Source: Mycobacteroides immunogenum (lineage in GTDB: Bacteria; Actinomycetota; Actinomycetes; Mycobacteriales; Mycobacteriaceae). From it: a DNA stretch of 64,000 nucleotides. Shown here piece by piece: positions 25,324 through 34,865 of this stretch. The notes under the pieces are model-generated. The model saw only the letters and a program-made list of their open reading frames with translations, made no database searches and was not told the origin of the DNA. Location: contig NZ_CP011530.1 of NCBI RefSeq assembly GCF_001605725.1, positions 1,798,001 through 1,862,000 on the forward strand, read 5' to 3'. The position numbers and the translations under genes are program-made. Numbering within the stretch: the first letter of the stretch is position 1; every line of letters starts with the position of its first letter.

Positions 25324-25366
25324 CAAAGCAACTTCACAACCCAAGAAAGCAGGCGACCTTAACCAC

Positions 25367-26410
25367 GTGACGAGCCGAGAAGAAGGTGCCGCTGTTCCGT
25401 CTTCGGACGTACGCAGCAGCGTCGAGATTCCGAACGATCTCATCATGGGCCTGCTGGGTTCAGCTGATGAAAACCTGCGAGAGCTGGAGGACGTCCTTTC
25501 CGCCGATGTCCACGTCCGCGGAAACACCATTACCTTCCGCGGCGAGCCCGCCGATGTGGCACTTGCCGAGCGGGTGATTTCCGAGCTGATCGTGATTGCC
25601 CGGCGCGGGCAGCAGCTCACGCCCTCGACCGTTCGGCACGCGGTGGCGATGCTGACCGGTGACGGCGACGAGTCACCGGCCGAGGTGCTGAGTCTGGACA
25701 TCCTGTCGCGGCGCGGCAAGACGATCCGTCCAAAGACGTTGAACCAGAAGCGCTATGTCGACGCGATCGACGCCAACACGATTGTGTTCGGGATCGGCCC
25801 GGCCGGTACGGGCAAGACCTACCTGGCAATGGCCAAGGCGGTCAACGCGTTACAGAGCAAGCAGGTCACCCGCATCATCCTGACGCGCCCGGCGGTGGAG
25901 GCGGGCGAGCGGCTCGGATTTCTGCCCGGCACGCTGAGCGAGAAGATCGATCCGTATCTGCGGCCGCTGTACGACGCGCTGCACGACATGATGGATCCTG
26001 AGCTCATCCCCAAGCTGATGGATGCCGGGGTCATCGAGGTCGCCCCGCTGGCCTACATGCGCGGGCGGACCATCAACGACGCGTTCATCATTCTCGACGA
26101 GGCGCAGAACACCACCGCCGAGCAGATGAAGATGTTCCTCACCCGGCTGGGCTTCGGTTCCAAGATCGTGGTGACCGGTGACATCACCCAGGTTGACCTG
26201 CCCGGAAACGCCCGTTCCGGGCTACGCGCGGCGATGGACATCCTCGACAACATCGAAGGAATTCACTTCTCGGAGTTGACCAGTGCCGACGTGGTGCGCC
26301 ACCGGCTGGTATCGGAGATCGTGGATGCCTACGCCCGTTTTGAGGACTCGGATCTGACGGGTAATCGCGCGCAGCGGCGCGCCTCGGGGAACCGGAGCCG
26401 GCAGCGATGA
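25367..26410 (+). CDS. phoH: PhoH family P-loop ATPase
   Basis: A 347-residue PhoH-type ATPase, first of a tightly packed operon (phoH, ybeY, CNNM/CBS gene, CDA-like gene, era). Walker A is [11 protein letters not shown] near residue 145, Walker B is IILDEAQN near 245. The N-terminal part ([16 protein letters not shown]) resembles a KH-like RNA-binding domain. PhoH partners YbeY in RNA processing in many bacteria; their overlapping genes agree. Start is GTG. Confidence 0.93.
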   Translation: MTSREEGAAVPSSDVRSSVEIPNDLIMGLLGSADENLRELEDVLSADVHVRGNTITFRGEPADVALAERVISELIVIARRGQQLTPSTVRHAVAMLTGDGDESPAEVLSLDILSRRGKTIRPKTLNQKRYVDAIDANTIVFGIGPAGTGKTYLAMAKAVNALQSKQVTRIILTRPAVEAGERLGFLPGTLSEKIDPYLRPLYDALHDMMDPELIPKLMDAGVIEVAPLAYMRGRTINDAFIILDEAQNTTAEQMKMFLTRLGFGSKIVVTGDITQVDLPGNARSGLRAAMDILDNIEGIHFSELTSADVVRHRLVSEIVDAYARFEDSDLTGNRAQRRASGNRSRQR

Positions 26411-26919
26411 GCATTGAGGTTGTCAACGAGTCGGGTATCGACGTCGCCGAGGGCGAGTTGGTCAGCGTCGCACGTTTTGCCATAGCGGCCATGGATGTGC
26501 ATCCGGCGGCCGAGCTTTCGATGATGCTCGTCGATCTGGCGGCGATGGCCGATCTGCACATGCGCTGGATGGATCTGCCCGGTCCCACCGATGTGATGTC
26601 GTTCCCGATGGATGAGCTGGAGCCCGGTGGGCGCCCCGACGCACCCGAGCCCGGGCCGTCGATGCTGGGCGACATCGTGCTGTGCCCGCAGTTCGCGGCC
26701 GAACAAGCCGAGGCGGCCGGTCATTCGCTGGCGCATGAGCTGGCGCTGCTGACCGTGCACGGTGTGCTGCATCTGCTCGGTTACGACCACGCCGAACCTG
26801 AGGAAGAGCGCGAGATGTTCGCGCTGCAGAACCAGCTGCTGCAGGACTGGTATGAGCAGCAGGCCCAGCTGTACCGGGATAGCCGTCTGCTCGACAAGTC
26901 GCGCAACTTCGACGAGTGA
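26407..26919 (+). CDS. ybeY: endoribonuclease YbeY
   Basis: A 170-residue metal-dependent RNase for 16S rRNA 3' maturation and ribosome quality control. [11 protein letters not shown] (residues 118-128) is the zinc-binding H3xH5xH motif, and [11 protein letters not shown] is the conserved preceding strand. The start overlaps phoH by four bases. The C-terminal tail ([20 protein letters not shown]) is mycobacterial. Confidence 0.95.
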   Translation: MSIEVVNESGIDVAEGELVSVARFAIAAMDVHPAAELSMMLVDLAAMADLHMRWMDLPGPTDVMSFPMDELEPGGRPDAPEPGPSMLGDIVLCPQFAAEQAEAAGHSLAHELALLTVHGVLHLLGYDHAEPEEEREMFALQNQLLQDWYEQQAQLYRDSRLLDKSRNFDE

Positions 26920-28226
26920 TGTCTGGCATCGGGCTGCTGCTGGCGGCGATTGCGCTGGTCGGTTTGGGCGGTGCCTTCGCGGCTATCGACGCCGCCATCA
27001 ACACCGTCTCCCCGGCGCGTGTCGACGAGCTGGTTCGTGAGGAAAGGCCAGGGGCGGTACGGCTTTCCGTGGTGATACGGGAACGCCCGCGCTATGTGAA
27101 CCTGGTGGTGCTGTTGCGCACCACCTGCGAGATCTTGTCGACGGTGTTTCTTGTCGGGTATCTGACCGCGCGGATCAGCCTGGGTGCCGCGTTGACGATC
27201 TCCGCGATCGTCATGGTGGTGACGAGCTTCGTGGCGATCGGGGTGGGGCCGCGGACCTTGGGGCGTCAGCACGCGTACTCGATCGCGCTGGGTGCCGCCG
27301 TGCCGTTGCAGGTGATTTCGGTGCTGTTGGGCCCCATTTCGCGGCTGCTGATTCTGCTCGGTAATGCGGTGACGCCCGGACGCGGGTTCCGCAACGGGCC
27401 GTTCGCCTCCGAGATCGAGCTGCGCGAGGTTGTCGACATGGCGCAGCAGCGCGGGGTGGTGGCCGACGAGGAACGCCGGATGATTCAGTCGGTGTTCGAG
27501 CTGGGCGATACCCCGGCCCGCGAGGTGATGGTGCCGCGCACCGAGATGGTGTGGATCGAGAACGACAAGACGGCGGGGCAGGCGACGTCGCTGGCGGTCC
27601 GTAGCGGGCATTCCCGCATCCCGGTGGTCGGGGAGAACGTCGACGATGTCGTCGGCGTGGTCTTCCTCAAAGACCTTGTGCAGCAGACGTACTACTCGGT
27701 CAACGGTGGGCGTGATGTCACGGTGACGCAGGTGATGAGGCCGGCGGTGTTCGTCCCGGACTCCAAACCGCTCGACGAGCTGCTGCGTGAGATGCAGCAG
27801 CATCGCAAACACATGGCACTGCTGGTGGATGAGTACGGCGCCATCGCCGGCCTGGTGACCATCGAGGATGTGCTCGAGGAGATCGTGGGGGAGATCGCCG
27901 ACGAGTACGACCATGACGAAGTTGCTCCGGTGGAGGATTTGGGCGACAAGGTGTTCCGTGTCTCCGCCCGGTTGCCCATCGAGGACCTGGGGGAGCTGTA
28001 CGGCATCGAGTTCGATGAGGACCTGGATGTCGAGACAGTGGGCGGGCTACTGGCGCTGGACTTGGGCCGCGTGCCGTTGCCGGGCGCCAAAGTCGCCTCG
28101 CATGGACTTTTGTTACAGGCTGAGGGTGGTCCGGACACCCGCGGCCGGGTGCGCATCGGCACCATCCTGGTGCAGCCCGACCCCGATGCCGAAAGCGACG
28201 AGAAAGCGGAGGAAAGAGATGAGTGA
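26919..28226 (+). CDS. CNNM/CorC-type membrane protein with CBS pair
   Basis: A 435-residue protein of the HlyC/CorC/CNNM family (Rv2366c-like): an N-terminal DUF21 domain with about four helices (to residue 150), a CBS pair (about 195-320, with [14 protein letters not shown] and [23 protein letters not shown]) and a C-terminal CorC_HlyC domain (about 340-420). The family is linked to Mg2+ or Co2+ transport or regulation. The ATG at 26919 shares a base with the ybeY stop; a GTG at 26916 would add one residue. Confidence 0.9.
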   Translation: MSGIGLLLAAIALVGLGGAFAAIDAAINTVSPARVDELVREERPGAVRLSVVIRERPRYVNLVVLLRTTCEILSTVFLVGYLTARISLGAALTISAIVMVVTSFVAIGVGPRTLGRQHAYSIALGAAVPLQVISVLLGPISRLLILLGNAVTPGRGFRNGPFASEIELREVVDMAQQRGVVADEERRMIQSVFELGDTPAREVMVPRTEMVWIENDKTAGQATSLAVRSGHSRIPVVGENVDDVVGVVFLKDLVQQTYYSVNGGRDVTVTQVMRPAVFVPDSKPLDELLREMQQHRKHMALLVDEYGAIAGLVTIEDVLEEIVGEIADEYDHDEVAPVEDLGDKVFRVSARLPIEDLGELYGIEFDEDLDVETVGGLLALDLGRVPLPGAKVASHGLLLQAEGGPDTRGRVRIGTILVQPDPDAESDEKAEERDE

Positions 28227-28545
28227 GTTGGACGCCGAAGATAACAAGCTCGTCGTGCTGGCCCGTGGCGCCATGGGGCGTGCCGAGGCGAAATCGGGTG
28301 CGGCGGTGCGCGACGGTGACGGCCGTACGTATGCCGGTGCGCCGGTGGCGCTTTCACACCTCTCGCTGACCGCTTTGCAGGCGGCGGTGGCGGCCGCCGT
28401 GTCCAGCGGTGCCTCCGCCATCGAGGCGGCGGTGCTCGTCGGCGGTTCACCTGATGACCCGGGCGTGGCGGCGGTGCGGGAACTGTCGCCGTCGGCGACG
28501 GTGATCGTGACCGATCGCACCGGTGTACCGGCGGGGCAGCTGTGA
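28219..28545 (+). CDS. cytidine deaminase-like protein lacking catalytic residues
   Basis: A 108-residue protein in the cytidine deaminase fold family (Rv2365c-like). [27 protein letters not shown] aligns by pattern with the active-site region of cytidine deaminases, but the catalytic His/Cys-Ala-Glu and the PCxxC zinc ligands are missing; there is no Cys in the whole protein. So it is almost certainly not an active deaminase. Overlaps both neighbours, between a CBS protein and era. Possibly a nucleotide sensor or a partner of Era; role unknown. Confidence 0.8.
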   Translation: MSELDAEDNKLVVLARGAMGRAEAKSGAAVRDGDGRTYAGAPVALSHLSLTALQAAVAAAVSSGASAIEAAVLVGGSPDDPGVAAVRELSPSATVIVTDRTGVPAGQL

Positions 28546-29456
28546 GCTCGCCGGAGTTTCGTTCCGGTTTCGTCTGTTTCGTCGGGCGGCCCAATACCGG
28601 TAAGTCGACGTTGACCAATGCGCTGGTGGGCCAGAAGGTGGCCATCACGTCGAACCGGCCGCAGACCACCCGGCACACGATTCGCGGCATTGTGCACCGC
28701 GAGGACTTCCAGATCGTGCTCGTCGACACCCCGGGGTTGCACCGGCCGCGCACGCTGCTCGGGCAGCGGCTCAACGACCTTGTGCGCGATACGTATTCCG
28801 AGGTCGACGTAATCGGGCTGTGCATCCCGGCCGACGAGGGGATCGGGCCGGGGGACAAGTGGATCTACGAGCAGATCAAGCTGGTCGCGCCGCGCACCAC
28901 GCTGATCGCGATCGTCACCAAGATCGACAAGGTGAGCAAGGAGCGGGTGGCCGAGCAGCTGCTGTCGGTCTCGCAGCTCGTCGGGCCGGATGTGGACATC
29001 GTGCCGGTGTCGGCAGTCTCCGGCGCCCAAGTCGAGGTGCTGACAGAGGTTTTGGCATCCAAGCTGGCGCCGGGGCCCGCGTTCTATCCCGACGGCGAAC
29101 TGACCGATGAGCCCGAAGAGGTGCTCATGGCCGAGCTGATCCGGGAGGCCGCGCTCGAAGGCGTGCGCGACGAGCTGCCGCACTCGCTGGCGGTGGTGAT
29201 CGACGAGGTGAACGAGCGTGAGGGGCGTGCCGAGGGCTCCGAGCTCATCGACGTGTACGCGATTCTCTACGTCGAGCGCGACAGCCAGAAGGGCATCGTC
29301 ATCGGCAAGGGCGGTTCGCGGCTGCGCGAAGTCGGCACCAACGCGCGCACGCAGATCGAAAAGCTGCTTGGCACAAAGGTTTTCCTGGATCTGCGGGTCA
29401 AGGTCGCCAAGAACTGGCAGCGCGACCCCAAGCAGCTCGGCAAGCTGGGTTTCTGA
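28542..29456 (+). CDS. era: GTPase Era
   Basis: A 304-residue GTPase that binds 16S rRNA and the 30S subunit during assembly. G1 is GRPNTGKS (residues 15-22), G3 DTPG near 63, G4 TKID near 126; the C-terminal KH domain has IGKGGSRLREVG near 255. GTG start overlaps the CDA-like gene. It is the last gene of the phoH operon, and the inverted-repeat cassette begins 22 bases later. Confidence 0.96.
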   Translation: MSSPEFRSGFVCFVGRPNTGKSTLTNALVGQKVAITSNRPQTTRHTIRGIVHREDFQIVLVDTPGLHRPRTLLGQRLNDLVRDTYSEVDVIGLCIPADEGIGPGDKWIYEQIKLVAPRTTLIAIVTKIDKVSKERVAEQLLSVSQLVGPDVDIVPVSAVSGAQVEVLTEVLASKLAPGPAFYPDGELTDEPEEVLMAELIREAALEGVRDELPHSLAVVIDEVNEREGRAEGSELIDVYAILYVERDSQKGIVIGKGGSRLREVGTNARTQIEKLLGTKVFLDLRVKVAKNWQRDPKQLGKLGF

Positions 29457-29478
29457 CCGGCGCGCCGCACCCCCTCCC

Positions 29479-29538
29479 CGCCGACACGCCGTGTTGTGCG
29501 TCGACTACTCGCGAAATGCATCAGAAACCGTAGTCTCG
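29479..29538 (+). repeat. left 60-bp inverted repeat
   Basis: Matches the reverse complement of 30426-30485 except at two positions (G versus A in the AAAT[G/A]CATC segment, and C versus T in TAGT[C/T]TCG). The arm contains TAGTCT, a TANNNT box pointing toward the enclosed gene, so it may supply that gene's promoter. Confidence 0.9.
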
Positions 29539-29572
29539 GCGACTTGTCGGGGGTACCTGCAAGAGTCCTGCC

Positions 29573-30421
29573 ATGGGTGGGCTCATTGTGGCAAGCGAGG
29601 CGCTGACGTCGGGCGACGTCACTCGGCAGGAATTGCGCAAGTACTACGTGAAGGTCTTTCACAACGTGCATGTGCACCAACGGGTCGAGATGACGGCCGC
29701 ACTGCGTGCCGAGGCCGCGTTCCTGTGGTCACGGCGTAAGGCAGTCGTATGTGGGGTATCGGCTGCGGCCTTGCATGGCAATCCTTGGATATCTGCGCAG
29801 CGGCCGGCGGAGCTTGTCCGGGTACGACATGACGCACCGCCAGGCATCATCAGCCACCACGACCGGTTATTGCCGACGGAGCAGATGACGGTACGCGGCA
29901 TGCCGGTCACCACCCCGGCACGCACGATCTTCGATATCGGGCGACGTGTCCGGTTGGACAGGGCAGTCGAACTGACAGACGTCCTGCTCGGGCTCTGCAC
30001 CCCGGATTCCGTCATGTGTGTCGCGGAGCAGCATCGCGGTGTACGGGGCCTGCGGCAGTTGGAACGCGTGCTGGCGTTGGCAGATGCGGGCGCCGAATCG
30101 GTTCAAGAGACTCGCTTGCGGCTGTGTCTGGTGGAGGGTGGATTGCCCGAACCAGAGACCCAGATCGAGCTGCTCGGTCCGGAGGGAAGGACGATCCGTC
30201 TCGATATGGGCTGGCGCGAGCAGCGGGTCGCAGCGGAGTTCGACGGAGCGCAACACTGGGGTGATTCGAGACAGCACCGCCGAGACATCGAGCGGCAGGA
30301 GGCAATCGCTTCGCTCGGCTGGAGGCTCGTGCGTGTGAGCCGGGATCAATTGATGAATCAGCCGAAGGTCGTCGTCGAGCGGGTGCGTGCGGCATTGACC
30401 GCTGCGCAACGAGCCGCGTAG
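29573..30421 (+). CDS. DUF559/Vsr-like nuclease-fold protein with AbiEi-like N-terminus
   Basis: A 282-residue protein, sole gene of the inverted-repeat cassette. The N-terminal 150 residues (SGDVTRQELRKYYVKVFHNVHV, then GVSAAALHG and VTTPARTIFDIGRR) resemble AbiEi-type winged-helix antitoxin/transcription factors. The C-terminal part (about 205-270) is DUF559-like: IRLDMGWREQRVAAEFDG, then QHRRDIERQEAIASLGWRLVRV, the pattern of a PD-(D/E)xK/Vsr endonuclease fold with candidate residues Asp and Glu-Asp. Such proteins are common in mycobacteria and mostly uncharacterised. A start at GTG 29588 is also possible. Activity unproven. Confidence 0.75.
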   Translation: MGGLIVASEALTSGDVTRQELRKYYVKVFHNVHVHQRVEMTAALRAEAAFLWSRRKAVVCGVSAAALHGNPWISAQRPAELVRVRHDAPPGIISHHDRLLPTEQMTVRGMPVTTPARTIFDIGRRVRLDRAVELTDVLLGLCTPDSVMCVAEQHRGVRGLRQLERVLALADAGAESVQETRLRLCLVEGGLPEPETQIELLGPEGRTIRLDMGWREQRVAAEFDGAQHWGDSRQHRRDIERQEAIASLGWRLVRVSRDQLMNQPKVVVERVRAALTAAQRAA

Positions 30422-30425
30422 GCAT

Positions 30426-30485
30426 CGAAACTACGGTTTCTGATGTATTTCGCGAGTAGTCGACGCACAACACGGCGTGTCGGCG
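30426..30485 (-). repeat. right 60-bp inverted repeat
   Basis: Inverted copy of 29479-29538 (58/60). It begins five bases after the nuclease-like gene stop and ends 28 bases before the convergent amidase stop. Read on the minus strand it carries TAGTTT, a possible -10 box pointing into the cassette and thus antisense to its gene. Confidence 0.9.
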
Positions 30486-30513
30486 CAAGAAAGACGAGAA
30501 AGAATGGTGCGCA

Positions 30514-31914
30514 TCACCACCAGGGGTCGGGGGTTTCCGATGCCCAGTTGTTGATCGACTCCAGCTGTGCGGCAAGGGAAATGAGCAAGGGCTCGCTGTT
30601 CGCGGGGCCCATCAGTTGCACGCCGATCGGTAGCCCGTCCTCGGTGAATCCGGCGGGTACGTTGATAGATGGCCAGCCCAGCACATTCCACGGCCACGTC
30701 ATGGGACACGCACCGACTTGCCCGCGATCCGTCGCGATACTGCCGACGTCATCGAAATCGTAGATACCCGTTGGTGGTTGGGCAGTAGTCGGCGCCAACA
30801 CCACATTGAAGCTGCCGAAGATCTTGCCGACGCGGGCCTGTAGCCGAGGCTCAGCGGCCCGCGCGCGCCGCAGCGCCCAGCCGGCCAGCCGCCGGCCCGT
30901 GCGCATGTTCGCCACCGTGCGTGGGTCCCAATGCGCGCCGGCGTCGAGCCGATCTCGCCAGGGCAAGAGCCCGGCCGTCGCCCGGGGCAGGAAGTTCACG
31001 CCGAGCCCGACGCCGTAGTCGGGGTCGCTCTCGGACACCATGTGCCCGAGCGAGCGCAGCTGGTGTGCCACATAGCGCGTGGCGGCCTCGATGGTCGGAT
31101 GGAGGTGCGCCGGAAAGCCCGAGAACGGAACCTTGAGCGACAGCGCGACGCGCAGCTGTCCCGGGTCCTCGTGCACGGCGTCGAGCACCCGAACATGCGG
31201 CGGCTTGTGCAGGTCGCCGGGAACATTTCCCGACGCCGCGTCCAGCAGCAGGGCGGCATCGGCGACCGTGCGGGCCAGCGGGCCGTGCACGGTTATTCCG
31301 TTGAATGCCTCGGCAAGTGGCCAGGTGGAGATGCGGCCGCGCTGCGGCTTGATGCCGATCAGGTGGGTCCAGGCCGCCGGGATCCGGACGCTTCCGGCGC
31401 CGTCCGAACCGATGGCTCCGGCGACGAGCCCGGCCGCCACCGCGGCGGCACTGCCGCCCGAGGATCCGCCCGGCGTATGGCCGCGGCTCCAGGGATTGCG
31501 GGTGTGGCCGAAGCCGGGTCCGCTGGTGAAGCCCCATTGGCCCAGCTCGCAGGTGTTGGTCTTGCCGACGATCACCGCGCCGGCGCTCCGCAGTCTGCGC
31601 ACCAGCTCGGCGTCCTCGGATTCCGAGCCGACGGCCCCGGCGGTACCGAATGCGGTTGGGGTGCCCGCCAAATCGGTGTCGTCCTTGATGGCGATGGGTA
31701 CCCCGAGCAACGGCAGCCGCTCACCTCTGGCTAATCGTTTGTCGGCCTCGGCGGCTTCGGCCAGGGCGCTCTTGGTGCACACCACCCGGAACGCGTTGAG
31801 GGTCGACTGGCTCGACTTGATGGCGTTGAGCGCCGCGAGGGTGAGCGAAACCGAACTCGCCGAACCGTCAGATAGGGCGGCGGCCTGCGAAGTCAGCGTG
31901 GGAAAGCCCGACAT
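30514..31914 (-). CDS. amiA2: amidase (amidase signature family), AmiA2-like
   Basis: A 466-residue amidase-signature enzyme. The Ser-cisSer-Lys triad is readable as Lys77 (GVPIAIKDDTD), Ser151 (TPGGSSGGSAAAVAAG) and Ser175 (GSDGAGSVRIPA). It should hydrolyse a carboxamide, substrate unknown. M. tuberculosis has amiA2 (Rv2363) between era and recO, and this gene occupies that place. The ATG at 31914 is 73 bases from the divergent recO start. Confidence 0.9.
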   Translation of the reverse strand: MSGFPTLTSQAAALSDGSASSVSLTLAALNAIKSSQSTLNAFRVVCTKSALAEAAEADKRLARGERLPLLGVPIAIKDDTDLAGTPTAFGTAGAVGSESEDAELVRRLRSAGAVIVGKTNTCELGQWGFTSGPGFGHTRNPWSRGHTPGGSSGGSAAAVAAGLVAGAIGSDGAGSVRIPAAWTHLIGIKPQRGRISTWPLAEAFNGITVHGPLARTVADAALLLDAASGNVPGDLHKPPHVRVLDAVHEDPGQLRVALSLKVPFSGFPAHLHPTIEAATRYVAHQLRSLGHMVSESDPDYGVGLGVNFLPRATAGLLPWRDRLDAGAHWDPRTVANMRTGRRLAGWALRRARAAEPRLQARVGKIFGSFNVVLAPTTAQPPTGIYDFDDVGSIATDRGQVGACPMTWPWNVLGWPSINVPAGFTEDGLPIGVQLMGPANSEPLLISLAAQLESINNWASETPDPWW

Positions 31915-31987
31915 GACCAGAAGGGTAGGCGGTCGAAATCGTGCGTCAATGCGGGGATTCGTCGGTACCAGATGGGAAACTATCCGA

Positions 31988-32773
31988 ATGCGGCTTTATC
32001 GGGATCGTGCTGTCGTGCTGCGACAGCACAAGCTCGGCGAGGCCGATCGCATCGTGACCCTGCTGACCCGCCAACATGGCCTGGTACGCGCGGTCGCCAA
32101 GGGTGTGCGCCGCACCCGCAGTAAGTTCGGCTCACGGCTGGAACCCTTCGCACATATCGACGTGCAGCTGCATCCGGGACGCAATCTGGACATCGTCACC
32201 CAGGTGCAGGCCATCGACGCCTTCGCGGCCGACATCGTCAGCGATTACGGCCGGTACACCACGGCCTGCGCCATCCTGGAGACCGCCGAGCGGATTGCCG
32301 GTGAGGAGCGTGCCCCGGCCGTCGCCCTGCACCGCCTCACCGTCGGCGCGCTGCGGGCCATCGCCGATCAACAGCGTTCCCGCGAGTTGGTTCTTGACGC
32401 ATATCTGTTGCGCGCCATGAGCATCGCCGGGTGGGCACCCGCCATCAGCGAGTGCGCTCGCTGTGCCACGCCCGGCCCGCACCGCGCCTTCCACGTGGCA
32501 GCGGGCGGCAGCGTGTGCGTGCATTGCCGTCCCGCGGGTGCGGTGACTCCGCCGCAGGGTGTGCTGGAGTTGATGGCGGCCCTTCACGACGGCGACTGGG
32601 CGGCCACCGATGACGTGCCGCAGACCCAGCGCACCCAGGCCAGCGGGTTGATCGCGGCGCATTTGCAGTGGCATCTGGAACGCAAGCTGCGGACACTCCC
32701 GCTCGTCGAACGTGGCAGCAGGTTAAATATGAGCCATGGTGAAGAGCAGCCAGCCCGATCCGCAGCAGGATAA
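31988..32773 (+). CDS. recO: DNA repair protein RecO
   Basis: A 261-residue recombination mediator that loads RecA with RecR. The OB-fold N-terminus ([24 protein letters not shown], then [12 protein letters not shown]) is characteristic, and [14 protein letters not shown] with CVHC forms a zinc finger. The ATG at 31988 is chosen at the conserved N-terminus; the frame stays open far upstream inside the amidase region, which is not coding on this strand. It overlaps uppS by 38 bases. Confidence 0.94.
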   Translation: MRLYRDRAVVLRQHKLGEADRIVTLLTRQHGLVRAVAKGVRRTRSKFGSRLEPFAHIDVQLHPGRNLDIVTQVQAIDAFAADIVSDYGRYTTACAILETAERIAGEERAPAVALHRLTVGALRAIADQQRSRELVLDAYLLRAMSIAGWAPAISECARCATPGPHRAFHVAAGGSVCVHCRPAGAVTPPQGVLELMAALHDGDWAATDDVPQTQRTQASGLIAAHLQWHLERKLRTLPLVERGSRLNMSHGEEQPARSAAG

Positions 32774-33644
32774 GTACTACACCGACTGGGCCGACGTCCC
32801 GCAGGGCTATAACCCGACGTTCCCGGATAAGACGGTGTTTCCTGCTGTTTTCCCCAAGCTGCTGCCCGGTGTGGGCCCCGGCGGTACCCGTCCGCACCCC
32901 GCTCCGAAGCACCCGTCGGGTGCGGTGCCCCCGGAGATTCCCAAGGAGCTGATTCCCCGGCACGTCGCGGTGGTGATGGACGGCAACGGGCGCTGGGCGC
33001 GCGCGCGTGGGCTGCCACGCACCGAGGGGCACAAGATGGGCGAGGCCACCATGATGGACATGGTCTGCGGAGCCATCGAGATGGGCATCCCGTGGCTCAC
33101 CACCTACGCGTTCTCCACGGAGAACTGGAGAAGGCCCGCGGACGAGGTCCGGTTTCTCATGGGCTTCAACCGCGACGTGGTGAAGCGGCGCCGCCACGAC
33201 CTGAACAACATGGGTGTGCGGTTCCGCTGGGCCGGGCAGAAGACGCGGCTGTGGAGCAGCGTCTACAAGGAGCTCGAGATCACCGAGGAGCTGACCAAGA
33301 ACAACAGCACCCTGACGCTGACCACATGCATCAACTACGGTGGCCGCGCCGAAATCGCCGAGGCGACAAGGAGAATCGCGCGTCTGGTGGAGTCCGGGCA
33401 GCTCAAGCCCGATCGCATCACCGAGGAGACCATCGCCAAGTACCTCGATGAACCCGATATGCCCGATGTCGATCTGTTTCTGCGGCCCTCGGGCGAGTTT
33501 CGGTCCAGCAACTTCATGATGTGGCAGTCGGCATACGCCGAGTTCGTGTTCCAGGAAAAGATGTACCCGGATTTCGACCGCCGCGACCTGTGGGCGGCAT
33601 GCCTGGAATACGCCCAGCGCGACCGGCGATTCGGGTCGGCGTAA
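32736..33644 (+). CDS. uppS: long-chain isoprenyl diphosphate synthase (decaprenyl diphosphate synthase)
   Basis: A 302-residue cis-prenyltransferase of the UppS/Rv2361c type, making the decaprenyl carrier used for arabinogalactan and peptidoglycan synthesis. [17 protein letters not shown] near residue 76-92 has the catalytic Asp; [12 protein letters not shown] and [22 protein letters not shown] are further signatures. The N-terminal 70 residues are a mycobacterial extension. Its stop overlaps the next start (TAATG). Confidence 0.95.
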   Translation: MVKSSQPDPQQDKYYTDWADVPQGYNPTFPDKTVFPAVFPKLLPGVGPGGTRPHPAPKHPSGAVPPEIPKELIPRHVAVVMDGNGRWARARGLPRTEGHKMGEATMMDMVCGAIEMGIPWLTTYAFSTENWRRPADEVRFLMGFNRDVVKRRRHDLNNMGVRFRWAGQKTRLWSSVYKELEITEELTKNNSTLTLTTCINYGGRAEIAEATRRIARLVESGQLKPDRITEETIAKYLDEPDMPDVDLFLRPSGEFRSSNFMMWQSAYAEFVFQEKMYPDFDRRDLWAACLEYAQRDRRFGSA

Positions 33645-34054
33645 TGGTCGACGTGGATGGGGGAGCCGACGAGATCCTCGATCGGGTGTACCGCGTGTTG
33701 CACCCGGTGCTGCCGGTCACCAGGGAACCCGACGGCGCACTGACTGCCGACTACGAAGGCACCCTGACCTCGATCCGCGCGGTCAGCATCGCCGCGGGTC
33801 TGGATGTGGTGTCGTTGTCGCAGGTGCTGGCGTGGGATGTGGCGGTCAACGCCAAATCACGGCATCTGGTCGACGGGCTCGCACAGAAGTCCTTGTTCGG
33901 CAACATTCTGCTGATCGCCAAGGGGCGCAAGGCGGATGTGCTGCTGCGCTACAACTTCCCGGCCACCGGCATCGATGACGACGATGCGCTGCTGACGCTG
34001 TTGATGATGGTCTTCGCTACCGGGTCTGACGCGCGAAAGGCGCTGGGCAACTAG
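33644..34054 (+). CDS. conserved small protein of unknown function (Rv2360c-like by position)
   Basis: A 136-residue soluble protein whose ATG shares a base with the uppS stop. It alternates strands and helices (DRVYRVLHPVLPVTREPDGALTADYEGTLTSIRAVSI...), with no catalytic motif I recognise; the overall look recalls YbjN-like chaperone-fold proteins. It ends four bases into the convergent zur gene. In M. tuberculosis an unnamed gene sits between uppS and zur. Function unknown. Confidence 0.75.
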   Translation: MVDVDGGADEILDRVYRVLHPVLPVTREPDGALTADYEGTLTSIRAVSIAAGLDVVSLSQVLAWDVAVNAKSRHLVDGLAQKSLFGNILLIAKGRKADVLLRYNFPATGIDDDDALLTLLMMVFATGSDARKALGN

Positions 34055-34509
34055 GAATTTCGCCGTTCGGCGGTGCAGCGGCTACAGAAACCGAAGACCT
34101 CGACGGTGTGGTGCACCTCGGTGAAGCCGTGCTCCTCGGCGATGTCCGTTGCCCATTTCTCGACCGCGCCGGCCTGCACCTCGACCGCGAAACCGCAACT
34201 CTGGCAGACCAAGTGGTGGTGATGGCCGTCCGAACAGCGCCGGTAGACCGACTCGCCGGTGTCGTTGCGCAGCACATCGACCTCGCCCGATGTCGACATC
34301 GACTGCAGGGTCCGGTACACGGTGGTCAGGCCGATGCCCTCGCCCTCGCGCTTGAGTTCGTCGTGTAGTTCCTGTGCGGACTTGAACTCGTCGGTGCGCT
34401 TGAGCAGCGCGGTGATGGCCGCGCGTTGACGGGTTGAGCGCACCGTCCCGCGCAGCGCAGGCCTGTCCTCGCGCACGCTGGGCGAACCCCCGGCTTGCGA
34501 GGGAGTCAT
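34051..34509 (-). CDS. zur: zinc uptake regulator Zur (FurB)
   Basis: A 152-residue Fur-family repressor that, with zinc, shuts off zinc-acquisition genes. Structural zinc ligands are Cys102/Cys105 (CQSC) and Cys142/Cys145 (CSRC); the regulatory site includes the HHHH run at 96-99 and Cys92. The recognition helix region LTTVYRTLQSM is typical. The ATG overlaps the smtB stop by four bases, so both are made together as in M. tuberculosis. A likely Zur box lies about 0.8 kb away at the head of the 22-gene cluster. Confidence 0.95.
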   Translation of the reverse strand: MTPSQAGGSPSVREDRPALRGTVRSTRQRAAITALLKRTDEFKSAQELHDELKREGEGIGLTTVYRTLQSMSTSGEVDVLRNDTGESVYRRCSDGHHHHLVCQSCGFAVEVQAGAVEKWATDIAEEHGFTEVHHTVEVFGFCSRCTAERRNS

Positions 34510-34865
34510 CTTTGTTCCTCGGTGTGGGCGACCGCGTCGACGACGATGTGGGAGAGGTGATCGTCGACGAGGCGGTACATCACCTCGCGGCCCTGGCGTT
34601 CCCCAGAGACCACACCGGCGGCCTTGAGCACGCGCAGGTGCTGGCTGATGAGCGGCTGGGCCACCCCGACCGCGTCGACCAGCTCGTGCACGCAGCGCTG
34701 CGATTCGCGCAGCTGCAGCACGATGGCGATGCGTACCGGCGCGGCGAGCGCGCGCAGCAGTTCACCGGATTGTTCGAGGATCTCCCGCGGGGGCAGCGGT
34801 CCGGGCGGGGTGAGCGGCGCATGCGGTGGCTCGTCGTGTGCGGAACTGAGCATGGTGTTCACCAC
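34506..34865 (-). CDS. smtB: ArsR/SmtB family zinc-sensing repressor
   Basis: A 119-residue winged-helix repressor. HELVDAVGVAQPLISQHLRVLKAAGVV is the DNA-binding helix-turn-helix. The alpha-5 zinc motif DxHx10Hx2E is complete: Asp101, His103, His114 and Glu117. When zinc is ample SmtB releases DNA and allows zur expression, by analogy with M. tuberculosis Rv2358. I keep the GTG at 34865; an in-frame ATG at 34853 is an alternative. Confidence 0.92.
   Translation of the reverse strand: MVNTMLSSAHDEPPHAPLTPPGPLPPREILEQSGELLRALAAPVRIAIVLQLRESQRCVHELVDAVGVAQPLISQHLRVLKAAGVVSGERQGREVMYRLVDDHLSHIVVDAVAHTEEQR

Larger units (their letters stand above)
29479..30485. mobile_element. 1.0-kb cassette bounded by 60-bp inverted repeats
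   Basis: Two 60-bp repeats in inverted orientation (29479-29538 and 30426-30485) match at 58 of 60 positions and enclose one gene (29573-30421). In M. tuberculosis era and amiA2 are neighbours, so this unit looks inserted. No transposase is encoded and no target duplication is visible outside the repeats (CCCTCCCC on the left, CAAGAAAG on the right). It may be a non-autonomous element moved in trans or a selfish nuclease cassette. Whether it is mobile is inferred. Confidence 0.55.

Noticed and set aside
29479..30485. Insertion sequence with its own transposase
   Set aside because: The only gene is AbiEi/DUF559-like; no DDE or serine/tyrosine recombinase motifs and no clear target duplication, so it is not called an IS.
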